DNA from: Euclidia mi
Lineage: Eukaryota; Arthropoda; Insecta; Lepidoptera; Erebidae
Direction of reading: 5' to 3'
Length of the DNA: 64,000 bases
Assembly (NCBI GenBank): GCA_944739405.2
Contig: OX123184.2
Span: 791,501-855,500 of the forward strand
Shown here: positions 1-10,020 of the stretch, piece by piece
Numbering within the stretch: the stretch's first letter is position 1
Layout: every line of letters begins with the position of its first letter
Made by a program: the position numbers and the translations under genes
The notes under the pieces: model-generated
Database searches by the model: none
Told to the model about the DNA's origin: nothing
The model's input: only the letters and a program-made list of their open reading frames with translations

Positions 1-2
1 CG

Positions 3-2333
3 ATCCTAACAATTGTAGAAACGGAAAGAGATCAAAGAACACGTTGGCATTACACGCAGAGAATATGCCGAGAAATATGGAAGAGATGGAGTACCGAATA
101 CCTTACTCAGTTATCGCAAAGAGCAAAATGGAGAAAAGCACAAGACAACGTCAAAATCAACGACTTAGCAATGATTCATGACGCCAATTTACCCCCTGGA
201 AAATGGGCCATGGGTCGAGTGGTCGAGGTACACCCTGGCAAGGACGGTCACGTGCGTGTTGTCACCTTAAAAACCAAGAATGGTTACATCAAGCGACCTA
301 TCATAAAATTATCTGTTTTACCCATAGAAACATCAGACAGTACAATCGACAACACCAACATGCCGCAACCCGAGACAGTTGTACCCGATAAAGAATCTAC
401 TTCAAAGAGAAAACCAGCAACTACGCAGAAAACAGCAAAATATTCGAATAAACTATCATTTCCATCAATTGCGCTGACACTACTGTATTTCATGTCAATA
501 TTATCACCATCGAAAGCAGCCTTCAATATAACATCGCTTAACAAAAATCAAGCCATATATTTGGACCCCATATCCGAAATGCAAATGTTTCTCAACAAAT
601 GGACCCTAATAGTCTATTACGACATGTCACCGTACTGGGAAGGATTAAAGGCTTACGAGAAGATAACAAAACACCTGAATAGCACGTGCCCAGATACAGA
701 AAACAATAACTGTAACATGATCCTCTCTCAGTTAGCGCACGAGTACAACGAGTTACAGTATTATAACAACATTTTACTATCGCAGCAGTTTAGCGGCCGC
801 TCGCCGCACGCCAGACAGCGTCGCGGGCTTATCAACGGAGTCGGCTATATAGCAAATAGCCTCTTCGGAGTATTGGACGAGCGATTCGCCGAACAATATG
901 CCAAGGATATCAACCATATGAAACAGAATCAAGACCATCTAGCAAGTTTGTGGCAAAACCAAACATCCATAGTAGAAGCAGAATCCAATCTACTTTTAAG
1001 AACCACAGAAATTATGCAAAAACACCATAAACATATCAACAAACAGATTTTGTCACTCAAACTATCCAATGACGCCCTAAAAGGTGAAGTCAATCGCATA
1101 GCAACAATGCAAGATTTTATGTTACTATCGTTATCAGCGAGCAATTTGGTACACAACTTAAAATCTACTCAGGACAATTTATTAGAAGCGCTTACAGATA
1201 TCTATCACGGACAATTCCAATTACATTTACTTACACCAGAACAGTTTGTCCATGAGTTGTATATTATATCAGGACATGTCTCAAGTGAAGTTAGACTCCC
1301 TATTGACGATTTACAAAGAGATGTGAGGCAATTATACAAGCTTATCAAAGTCAAGGCCAGAATGACCAAGCAATATTTGCTTTTTGAGATAACATTTCCT
1401 CTAATTAGCAGAGACAAGTACAAATTGTATCGAGTTATTCCTGTCCCGCAACAAACAAACAAAACCATGGTCACCGTAGTTCCGGTAGCGGATTACATCG
1501 CAATGAACATTGGCAAAGAAACCTACCTAACGATGACTCATAATGAATTATCATCGACGTGTACACTTCACGACGCAATATATTTATGTGATCAGCAGAG
1601 ACCTGTGTATCATTGGTCGAATAGTAACAATCTTTGCGAGATGAATGTAGAGACTCAGCAATGTAAAGTCCATCGTACAGCGTGTAGAAATATATGGCAG
1701 CCACTGTCTACACCGACACAATACCTGTACTTTTGCTGCGACGTATACACTATCAAGATTGTTTGCAAAGAAGACATGACATTGCAAAAACTCAGCATGG
1801 GTGGAATCATCTCTTTAGAACCAAGTTGCATGATAAAAGGACACGATTTCAGCTTGACCTCGCACAGAAACTACCAAAACCAGCTCAACATTAGTACACC
1901 CATGTTCATACCCCAAATTGACCATATCAACCACATGATCAATATAACGATTCCAGAAGAAGAGGTAGTCGATAATGATTCCAAGGAGCTAACTACAATT
2001 ATTGATCAGCTAAAACAACAAATTAAAGATATCAAAGCAAGCTCTCTACCCAACTTCGAGCTATCAACCCATGATATCCACCAATACACTGGCATCTCCC
2101 TCATGATGGTCGGTGCTCTGATCGTATGCGGAGTCCTACTTTGGAAACGATACCAACAACGACGAGGACGACGAGTTATCACCCCGGACATCGAACTGCA
2201 ATCCATGACGAGCAGCGTAGCAGAGCGCCGCAACCACCAACGTCGAAACGAAGATGTCCTACAACAAACTAAAGACAGAGTGAACAAAGCGTGTTCGCCT
2301 ATAAATTTTAAACGCCCCGATTTACGTCTCTAA
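3..2333 (+). CDS. BEL/Pao retroelement: Pol C-terminus in frame with F-type envelope-like protein (5' partial)
   Basis: The frame is open from base 3, and the first in-frame ATG at 171 is internal. The first part reads as the C-terminal Pol domain of BEL/Pao elements (DUF5641 type: WKRWSTEYL, then NLPPGKWAMGRV, then IKRPIIKLSVLP). The same domain ends the Pol of the second BEL/Pao element in this window. Without a stop the frame continues into an envelope-like glycoprotein. Counting from the ATG at 171, there is a hydrophobic signal-like stretch at about 95-115, a furin-type site RQRR at 215-218 followed by a fusion-peptide-like GLINGVGYIANSLFG, many NxS/T sites and cysteines, a single membrane anchor at about 641-661, and a basic cytoplasmic tail. 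This layout is that of baculovirus F and errantivirus-type Env proteins. The visible part has no frameshift. Expression by a polyprotein or by splicing is inferred, not seen. Confidence 0.88.
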   Translation: MLTIVETERDQRTRWHYTQRICREIWKRWSTEYLTQLSQRAKWRKAQDNVKINDLAMIHDANLPPGKWAMGRVVEVHPGKDGHVRVVTLKTKNGYIKRPIIKLSVLPIETSDSTIDNTNMPQPETVVPDKESTSKRKPATTQKTAKYSNKLSFPSIALTLLYFMSILSPSKAAFNITSLNKNQAIYLDPISEMQMFLNKWTLIVYYDMSPYWEGLKAYEKITKHLNSTCPDTENNNCNMILSQLAHEYNELQYYNNILLSQQFSGRSPHARQRRGLINGVGYIANSLFGVLDERFAEQYAKDINHMKQNQDHLASLWQNQTSIVEAESNLLLRTTEIMQKHHKHINKQILSLKLSNDALKGEVNRIATMQDFMLLSLSASNLVHNLKSTQDNLLEALTDIYHGQFQLHLLTPEQFVHELYIISGHVSSEVRLPIDDLQRDVRQLYKLIKVKARMTKQYLLFEITFPLISRDKYKLYRVIPVPQQTNKTMVTVVPVADYIAMNIGKETYLTMTHNELSSTCTLHDAIYLCDQQRPVYHWSNSNNLCEMNVETQQCKVHRTACRNIWQPLSTPTQYLYFCCDVYTIKIVCKEDMTLQKLSMGGIISLEPSCMIKGHDFSLTSHRNYQNQLNISTPMFIPQIDHINHMINITIPEEEVVDNDSKELTTIIDQLKQQIKDIKASSLPNFELSTHDIHQYTGISLMMVGALIVCGVLLWKRYQQRRGRRVITPDIELQSMTSSVAERRNHQRRNEDVLQQTKDRVNKACSPINFKRPDLRL

Positions 2334-2396
2334 TAATATATTTGATTTATTTTTCCTTTATTTTTGTATAATTTTCTTTTCTCTCGGTGGCGAATA

Positions 2397-2603
2397 TGTA
2401 CAAGCAAGTTGCACAAATATTACCACGCGCGTCCCTATGACGTAGCGTAAGTTGACCCGCGTTATTACGTATTCACACACATTGCATTTTATAAGGCATT
2501 ATACACATTGTAACAGTTTATTATCTTCAGTACAATAAAACCTCTTAAGCAGATCAGTTGTGTATTCCTTCATACCAACCTGCAGCAATTTGTACTCGCA
2601 ACA
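2397..2603 (+). mobile_element. Putative 3' LTR of the env-bearing BEL/Pao element
   Basis: The segment begins TGTACAAGC and ends CTCGCAACA, so it has TG...CA ends, and is 207 bp long. It directly follows a purine-rich GGTGGCGAATA that matches the GGTGGGCGGAA before the LTR of the second BEL/Pao element here. It holds a TATA-like TTTTATAAGG near 2488 and AATAAA at 2534-2539, in the usual promoter and poly(A) order. The 5' LTR and target duplication lie outside the window, so the boundaries are inferred. Confidence 0.65.
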
Positions 2604-2819
2604 AATATCAATTCAATGTTGGTGAACACACTAACACCACTATTTGTTAATTAGTACAAAAAATTTAACGGTGCACTAAGTATCTTTAACTGATCATATT
2701 TATGTACGTTGTATCTACGTTTTCCCGACGCGATGGCTTATCAGTTCATAATATCACGAGAGTATGTAGCTATGCTTCGTGCGTACTTTTTGAGTGGTGG
2801 AATCGTGAGTGCAGCTGTG

Positions 2820-2958
2820 TACCCATGGACCTCATTTTGTGAGTGTACAAAAGTAAGCCGGTTAGTGTCGAACAATTAAAACAGCGCATATTGGACGCTT
2901 TTGACGAAGTGAAAAGACTGTGATCTGTGTATTGACAATGGTGGTGGACATTTTGAAG
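2820..2958 (+). pseudogene. Relic of a mariner-like (DDE) transposase C-terminus
   Basis: One frame reads VSVEQLKQRILDAFDEVKRL. After a stop it is followed by CIDNGGGHFEG. This resembles the C-terminal helix and the terminal 'NGGHFEH'-type motif of insect Tc1/mariner-like transposases. The fragment is short, contains a stop and has no detectable ends, so it is a dead remnant. The rest of 2604-3016 shows nothing recognisable. Confidence 0.4.
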
Positions 2959-3016
2959 GACAATGGAAATACTTGTAAGTTTAGTAAATAATACCTACTT
3001 AAGAAAATAATAATTT

Positions 3017-3111
3017 GAGGCGGGCGGCTCAAAATGGGTCTGTGTGGAGAACATTGAGGGAGGCCTATGTCCAGCAGTGGTCGTCTCTAGGCTGACATGA
3101 TGATGATAAAA
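3017..3111 (+). repeat. RTE-type LINE 3' end with ATG-rich tail
   Basis: The sequence GGAGGCCTATGTCCAGCAGT followed by GGTCGTCTCTAGGCTGACATGATGATGAT is a very common lepidopteran LINE/SINE 3' terminus. Reverse-orientation relatives occur near 50205 and 52890 in this window. Confidence 0.7.
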
Positions 3112-3700
3112 TAATTTGTAAATAGCAGATGATTCTAACATCATAAATACACCCAAATTACTGTTTTCTTTTATTACAGAATACTTTTTTTATTTTGATA
3201 TATGTTTGCTTTCTAATTACATACCTTTGTATTTAATTACTTGTAAAACGGTAAATTTAGCCGGTCCTAAGCCCGGATTAACTATGAATGAGAGGGTAGA
3301 ATTAAGAAAATTAAAAAGTATCTACCTACACTGATTATTTTGCTTCATTTTATTGTCTAAGGCTACCGTCATTATAAGTGTGACGGAAAGAATGCGTAAG
3401 AGTAGGACGGAAAGTAAATACTATCAATGAAGTAGTGAATGGATTGTAAAATATGTCTATGATTTTGGTGAGATTTTCTACAAAAAACAAATGATTATAA
3501 CTTGGCTATTTATTGATATTATGAAATTATTATGTCACATGTATGATAATAATGTCTTCGCTAATATGTCCTTAAAGTTTTTGTACTAATTAAAAAATAG
3601 TGGTGTATAACATGCACCTACAGTAGCTGAGAAGAACTGTCGAGAAACGAGTTAAATACTTAAAAAAAAAGTGCTTGAGAGGTGTCAAGGGACGCCCGGA
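3112..3700. other. AT-rich intergenic sequence, nothing recognised
   Basis: No open frame, repeat boundary or known family was recognised here. Confidence 0.5.
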
Positions 3701-4177
3701 TGGAACGAAGTTCCTTTCGATTAATTAGTGAAGGAATTGTAATAAAATTTTATTTTTTTAAAGTTAAAATAATATTTTTTTTATTATTAACAAATATAAT
3801 GCAATATAAACTTAATCAGTAGGCTCAATTTTAGTACTAATTGTAAATTTTACAAAAAATGTCCCGTTCGCCATCTCAGATCTCCAAATAAATGTCATTT
3901 ACGTTATCAGAATGCATGATAGCCCCGAAAATATACCCATATTAATTTTATTAAAAATGTCCCGTCCGCCATCTTGGATTCCCAAATAGATGTCATTTTC
4001 GTGATCAGAAAGCATGAACATGATACTTGCTTTCTATAAGAGAGAGAGAGAGACAGACAGAGAAACATGCGCACGCCGCACGGCTTACAATAGCTTACTA
4101 TAGCAAAAAGTGTCGTTACAACTTTTCGTCTTAATTTTTTCCGTCTTTTGCAACGCACGATAAGGAACTTCGTTCCA
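3701..4177. mobile_element. Candidate non-autonomous element with palindromic 16-bp terminal repeats
   Basis: TGGAACGAAGTTCCTT at 3701-3716 is matched in inverted orientation by AAGGAACTTCGTTCCA at 4162-4177. The repeat core GGAACGAAGTTCC is itself nearly palindromic. The interior is AT-rich, has a duplicated 98-bp block and a short AG-rich run, and shows no coding potential. I see no clear target duplication, so a MITE-like identity is inferred. Confidence 0.4.
3859..4020. repeat. Two direct copies of a 98-bp unit
   Basis: The block starting ATGTCCCGTTCGCCATCT at 3859 recurs as ATGTCCCGTCCGCCATCT at 3957. Similarity continues through CCAAATA.ATGTCATTT and ATCAGAA.GCATGA. This is an internal tandem duplication inside the 3701-4177 candidate element. 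Confidence 0.75.
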
Positions 4178-4358
4178 ATATAGTTTGTCGAATATAACAG
4201 CTCAACCCCAAGCGTGTTGGTTGTCTCTCTATGTGAGTAAATAGTTCTAGTCTGAATGGTATTATCCTACTCTGCGAAGCTTGCAAAGTAGAACATAGTT
4301 TTTATTTTTATTTATTGTACGGTGAACCCGTACATCATTATATCGATGCCTTCCGGCC

Positions 4359-4898
4359 AAAAGGGGGTAAGCGACATTTTTGGCGAAATCGACTTATATA
4401 TATGGTTAGAATCGGCTTTTTTTTCTGCGTCTAATGGTCTAAGTTTCGTGGCTCTAGGACAAACTTTTTGTCGCTTAGGCGGTAAAGGAATTGAGGTTCG
4501 AACACTAAGTTTTTCGTCATAAACGACAGTTATTTTTGGTGTATTTTGTATTATGGTGGTTGGATAAAAATAATATTTCAAAACTGTAAGATAAGCAATT
4601 TTGGCTTTGAATATTTTTTCTTTACTTGAACGTTAAGTAGTTTGGGCTGTAAATACTTTTTTGAAAAAAATACATTAGTCAAATTTTACTTGAATCTTTG
4701 TGTACCAAACTTTCGGTTAGGATATTAGGGCAGTTCCTTTGGATAAAATATATGTCATTTATTACATTTAGGTCTCATTTCCGTGACTTTATTTGGCGTT
4801 TATTTTTATTTTCCTTAGTCACCAAATCAATCATCGAAGGCGCTTAGGATAATTCATCCAAACGAATGTCGCCTTACATTGTCGCTTACCCTTTTTTT
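4359..4898. mobile_element. Candidate MITE, 'GGGTAAGCGACA' family, copy 1
   Basis: AAAAGGGGGTAAGCGACATT at the left end is matched in inverted orientation by TGTCGCTTACCCTTTTTT near 4880-4897. A second region at 7872-8078 has related ends and shares the flanking text ATATCGATGCCTT.CGGCCA. The internal frames (66 and 89 codons) look like chance. Family and boundaries are inferred. Confidence 0.4.
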
Positions 4899-5260
4899 CC
4901 CCTCCCAAAAAAATATCTGGTATGGTGGTAAGATAACAAGGTAAATCAAAGGTTTGGCGGTTAGCTTACAGAAGAATGACAAACAGCGTCGGTTATCTCA
5001 CTCTTTCGTTCGAACGAAATGTCGTTAGCGTTACACAGCGAAAATTCACCGCGGCGTAAGCACCTCCGTGCTTGCGAGTCCATTTGGCGCGAAGTTTTTC
5101 GAAGGAAATAAAACAATAAGATTATTTTAATAGACTTTTATATTCATCTATAATTGTGTATTCTAATTAGTTATTTTAAAGTAAGAAGTCATTCTTTTGC
5201 TATCTTGTTCAGACAATACTGAATGGTTAAATAAGTACCTACTACAGAGTTTTGTTGGCT
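4899..5260. other. Intergenic, nothing recognised
   Basis: Non-coding sequence with no recognised repeat family. It contains one GGTAAG and one GGCGGTTAGC motif that may be decayed ends of the neighbouring MITE family. Confidence 0.4.
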
Positions 5261-5425
5261 GGCCTGGCTTAGGATCATAATCAAGAGTTCGAATCCCAGG
5301 TTGGGCCAGCAAGGAATTATTGGATTTTTGATGAATTCTCAGTAACAGTCAAGAGTTAATCCTGCGACTGATATGACTCTGTTGTGTCGAATTGCCTATG
5401 GGACGACTATGAGAGTGAGAGAATA
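5261..5425 (+). repeat. SINE-like remnant with a tRNA B-box-like motif
   Basis: AAGAGTTCGAATCCCAGGTTGGGCC resembles a tRNA B box and the B-box region of the lepidopteran SINEs found elsewhere in this window. It is followed by a similarly placed ATTGGATTTTT...TTCTCAGTAACAG. It is strongly diverged and has no recognisable tail. Confidence 0.4.
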
Positions 5426-5454
5426 AAAACTTCACGTTTGTTTTGCACATATAT

Positions 5455-7000
5455 TAGGGAATATGCGTCGAACGTATCTTACGTCGCGTCTATTCCGTCA
5501 AATGAGTCGGTACACATCTGACGGAAAATGCGTCGAGCGTATGTGCACACATTGAGCTGAAAGCGTGGATATTATGCACACATATCAGTTTGTTCGTGGA
5601 GGGCCGCACTCAGGGCAGCTCAATATTTTACTGTCATATTCTTTTACCTAATAATTTTTCGTGTGCCCTGATGTTATGTAGTCACTGAAGTCCTGTAGTT
5701 ATTTATATTGCAATTCGAGTTTGACTATTAAAAATATGTCGGACTTCGGAGATTTTTTATAGTAACCAACAAGCGTTATTTGAATATATTTCCTTTAAAG
5801 GTATGGAGGTTCAAAAATAAAAGACGATGATACGATTTGGTTACGGTCTAATGATGAAGGGGTTACAGTTGCAGCGCATGACACAAAATGTTTTCAATGT
5901 AGATATGTATGGAAATTGTTCCCGTGGACCTTTTAGCACCTCATACCTAAAAATTGGCACACGATCCAAGCTAGCAAGTATGCGAACACTCCATACCACA
6001 TACTAACACTACATTATTCTACACATTTCGTTTCTGAAAAAATAAGTAAGGTCTGGCGGCCCTGGAATCTTACGATCTTAAAAATCACCGATCTGGGAAT
6101 GACATGGATATGGTATGTCCAATACCTACGAATTTAGCGTGCATACCTACGAAATTAGCGTGCATACCTACGAGACGTTGGGCAAATAAAATGGATGCCA
6201 TTTGGGTTGTAGTCCAGAATGTTATCGATATCGATATGGAGCCGGTTAGAGGAAAATAATACATTTTTGTACTAAGTTACTTTAGTTAGTTTAAATCTTT
6301 TACCAGATTAGTTCATTCCATAATGCAAATGTGGGCGGCAAAGCGAAAGACGACCCTTGTATCAAACATGTAACAAAAATTCTCTGAGAGCCCATATCGA
6401 TACTGTGTCGCTGAGAAAGTACCGGACATGAATGGCACCATACATGCGGTAATGAAACACAGCCTGAAGCACTGATTCATCTGGTTTTTAGACATATTTA
6501 TGCACAAAAACAAAATTATTATGTTCGATATACAACGATTTCACAGCAGATGGACCATAAACCTTGGCGAAAAATATGGCGACATTGGCACGAATGACAT
6601 TTCTAATAAAATATCGTCATGATTAATTTATTCAGTAAACTATGGCTATCTCTTTCTTCTGACAGAGCTATCCCTAAGACAAAACGAGACAACACTATGT
6701 TTGGTGGCTTTATGTCGATTTTGTATATATGTGTATAATGTAATTTTCAATATGTACTATTTACCCTCTCCATGTATATTCCTTACTCAAAGGTCAAAAA
6801 TCACTTGGTACGTGGTGCGCGAGACGTCGACGGATAATTCGTTGACGGAAACGAAACAGACGCTGTACGCTCGACGTACTAACGGATCATCGGTCAGGTG
6901 TGAAAGGTTGAACGTTTTTCTATACATTTCTATGTATTTGCGTTACGTTACCGATAAAACGCGACGGATCTTCCGTCAGATATGTTCCGACCCTTAGTAG
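5455..7000. other. Non-coding region bounded by a diverged inverted repeat
   Basis: GTCGGTACACATCTGACGGA near 5506 is matched in inverted orientation by TCCGTCAGATATGTTCCGAC at about 6970-6990, with further matches to each side. CGTCGA/GACGG motifs are also dense near 6820-6890. This may be a decayed TIR element of about 1.5 kb. No transposase is readable inside. Confidence 0.3.
6123..6172. repeat. Short tandem repeat, 21-bp unit, about 2.4 copies
   Basis: TACCTACGAATTTAGCGTGCA is repeated once as TACCTACGAAATTAGCGTGCA and then partially. Confidence 0.8.
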
Positions 7001-7085
7001 GTCCCTCTTTTGCAAATTGTTATTCTGCCTCATGATTTGTCACCGTGACTAATTTAACATGTGTCATCATCATTGTTTTATCGAT

Positions 7086-7115
7086 TGAGTGAATGGATAC
7101 CCATCCATTCACTCG
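7086..7115. repeat. Short perfect hairpin
   Basis: GAGTGAATGGAT and its complement ATCCATTCACTC are separated by a few bases. A partial third copy (AATGGATAC) follows. No function is inferred. Confidence 0.6.
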
Positions 7116-7198
7116 AGTGCAAATGAATGGATACACGGCAAAAGCGATAGTAAGAACACTCTTTGTGGAGTGGCTGAAGGCCGCCACGGTGTCCTCAC

Positions 7199-7301
7199 CT
7201 TCCGCCTGACGCATGTCTTCATCGGACACGGTTGTTTTGGGTAGTTTCTTTGCTGTGAAGGACTCCCCCGGCAACAGACGTAGCGAGGCGATGTACGGCA
7301 A
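7199..7301 (-). CDS. Possible isolated coding exon of unknown gene
   Basis: On the minus strand a pyrimidine-rich stretch ending CTACAG precedes 103 bases reading LPYIASLRLLPGESFTAKK.... They end at GCGGAAG followed by GTGAGG, a strong donor. The composition is more exon-like than its AT-rich surroundings. It is far from the minus-strand host gene's stop at 12593 and no partner exon is seen. A chance open frame (109 codons in total) is a real alternative. Confidence 0.25.
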
Positions 7302-7871
7302 CTGTAGACGCAGACATGCGGACGACGAGGACCAAACGCCTACCGTCATACCTAAAAGTGGTCCTTAGGTACGACATTTTAAGTTTATATTTTTTTGTCA
7401 TACCTAGAATGTCAGCATGAATGTATCATGCAAAACTAACTTACAATGAGTAACAATTGTTTTATTTAATTTTCTAAAATAAAGACTGATTGAGCACAAT
7501 TTCTCTTTTTTTAATTCATACCTTAGTCGGTTAGCCAGTTTAAAAACTTATAAAAGTCTAATGCATGTATGTAAGTATGTATGTATAATTTTATAAGAAT
7601 TAATCACAATGTGCTTTCGCGTTGTATAAAAGCGCTTATAGTATTTTTTATACATAATTAACTTATAACAATTTCCTTGTTCTTCTGCCATTAACCAATA
7701 GCCGGTTATGTCATATTGGCTCCACTTGATGAACAGAAAAAGCACAGTTATGCTCTTTTTCTTCAACAGAAATAAAATAAATGGTGCAGTTAAATCATTT
7801 GGGTTGGAACTCATTAATTGGGTTGTTTTCATTTACGATGTTTTTTCCTGTTAGTATAATTAGGACCATTT
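7302..7871. other. AT-rich intergenic sequence, nothing recognised
   Basis: No supported gene or repeat. The 94-codon minus-strand frame at 7548-7832 is low-complexity and AT-driven. Confidence 0.4.
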
Positions 7872-8078
7872 GAGGGTAAGCGACAGTAAATAGTGTTAGG
7901 AGTATGATTTGTTTTAATTAACAATGTCATTTCGTAGAGACCTAATCAAAAACTATATGGTTAAATTTTGAAACTTTAGGAACGTACAGAAAATTTTCTA
8001 TGATTTTTTTTCACTTATTTTGAACTTTAAACTACTCTCCTTTAAAGTTTGTTAAGTGGCGGTTAGCCTCTTTTGGCC
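7872..8078. mobile_element. Candidate MITE, 'GGGTAAGCGACA' family, short copy 2
   Basis: It begins GAGGGTAAGCGACAG and ends GTGGCGGTTAGCCTCTTTTGGCC, whose complement matches the left end of the copy at 4359. The flank GTAAGGCATCGATAT is shared, inverted, with that copy. The interior is AT-rich and non-coding. Confidence 0.35.
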
Positions 8079-8779
8079 GTAAGGCATCGATATGTATTAC
8101 TTTTTAGCCCATTCAGCATTTATCACTAGTTCATCATTTACCTCATAAGTACATTTGTAAGCAAAAATAAATCAGTGATTTCACAGCACTCATCGCGGTT
8201 GGTTTCATTTTAGCATCACCGCATCTATCACGTATTTTATAATTTTCTCATAACAACAAGTGTAAGACCAAACAGTCTACATTTGTACCTTAAGTGTAAG
8301 ACCTACAGTCTACATTTATTTTATTATTTTCGGAATACCAACAGCTTGAAATACAAATGGTAAAAACGAATAAAAAAAATGCATAGCTATTAATATGTAT
8401 TCGCAAATAAATACAAAGTAGAGTGTCCAAACCATAAAAAGGGGATTAGGCATGTTAGAACGGAAGAATTACTATATAAACCTATGAATTTGTTGCACCG
8501 CTTGGTTCAGGGCCGAAGAAATCTAAACTGATTTTTTTTTTACTTGTGCTAACTTTGAACAAAATATCTCCCACTCGCTATTTTTATTAGATATGATGTT
8601 GACGGATTTACTGGCTCTGTACATAAATGAGTTTTGGCGATAGTTGGTATTAGCCTGTGGTAAAACTAACGGTTGATAGTGCCGCGACGGAAATTTACGT
8701 GGTACCCTTATATTATTTTTTTTCAAGAAGGGCAGGGCAATCAATTGCCTTGCTGACAATTTTCACCTGTGTTAGGATA
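8079..8779. other. AT-rich intergenic sequence, nothing recognised
   Basis: No coding frame or repeat boundary is supported. The short direct motif AGTGTAAGACC..ACAGTCTACATTT occurs twice near 8260-8310. Confidence 0.4.
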
Positions 8780-10020
8780 TCAGATATATCCTATATCCTA
8801 TCTTTTAAAGTCATAAAGTGATATCTCTTATATCTTGCTTCATATCCATGATCTATACACCCACTCCTATACTGTAAGTACCTTAAAAACTTTTTTTTGA
8901 ATAGCTTCAATGCGATCAATATACATATTGTAATGCGGGTTCCAAACCACCGTTGCGTATTCCAGGGTACTGCGTACCAAAGCACAAAAGAGTATTTTTA
9001 TACACTTAATATTTTTGAATTGCGACGTTGACCTGATAATGAAACCGAGAGATTTATACGCTTTTTTAGAATCTTGCACGAGTCCGAGGTCCTCTTTAGT
9101 AGTTACGTTTGGTGAGTAATTTATTAGAAACGGTGTATGGGAACTGTATAAAGTGAGTTTAACGGGTAAAGAAAATTGAAAAACATTTGGAAATATTCAT
9201 GTCCAATCTATTTTTAACACAATACTGTTCAAAATTATTCAGATCACTCTGTAAAAGCGCGCAATTGGAGAGACTGTTGATATCCATAAATATTTTTGTG
9301 TCATCAGCATACGATAAAAAGTAGGCATGTTTAAAACATGATCCAATGTCGTTAATGAAGATGACAAAAAGTAATGGGCCCAATGAACAACCCTGAGGGA
9401 CTCCTAAATCGATATGCATTAAAAAGGAAGTAAAACCATTAACTGCAACCATCTGAGACCTGTTTGCAATGTAGGAAGAAAACCACCGTAATAAGTTACC
9501 GTGTATACTAGCTTAATTTAACTTCTCCATCAGCAGCAAATGATCTATTCGATCAAATGCCTTGCTGAAGTCAGTATACACGGCATGCACTTGGCCTCCA
9601 GCGTCCATATGCGATGTTACGAAATCATTAAATACTAATAAGTTTCATACAGTAGACTTACGATTCAGAAATCCGTGTTGTTCCGATATAAAAGAGCTTT
9701 GTAACGAGGCGTACACTTGACGATAAACAATTCGTTCTAAAATCTTTGCAAAAATACAGAGTTTCGAAATTGGCCTGTAATTTTTTATATTTGATCAATG
9801 CCCGCTTTTATGGACTGGTGTCACAAAGGCGAATTTCCAGATAGACGGGACAGTGCCGTCTTTAATAGTTCGCGAGAATATTAAATATAAAGGTAATAGT
9901 AGATTATTTGCACATTGTTTTATAAAGAACGGTGGAATATTGTCTAGCCTGGCACCCTTATTTTGGTTTCAGATTTTAAAAGGCTTTTAATCTCGTCTGG
10001 ATTAATATTAATAGTACCTA
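8780..10020 (-). pseudogene. 5'-truncated non-LTR retrotransposon (Jockey/CR1-group RT), degenerate
   Basis: Minus-strand frames give ordered reverse-transcriptase blocks: a decayed palm region near 9540-9600 (finger/palm text around 'FSKAFDRIDH'), then GVPQGCSLGPLLFVIFINDI and LSYADDTKIF (9159-9452). Downstream at 8867-9079 is the post-RT thumb region ALVRSTLEYATVVWNPHY. The YADD catalytic motif is present, but several frameshifts and stops separate the blocks. No endonuclease or ORF1 is present, as expected of a 5'-truncated copy. The 3' boundary near 8780 is approximate and I did not find a target duplication. Confidence 0.8.

Noticed and set aside
4312..4581. Overlapping 66- and 89-codon frames as small genes
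   Set aside because: They lie within a MITE candidate and have no protein-like composition.
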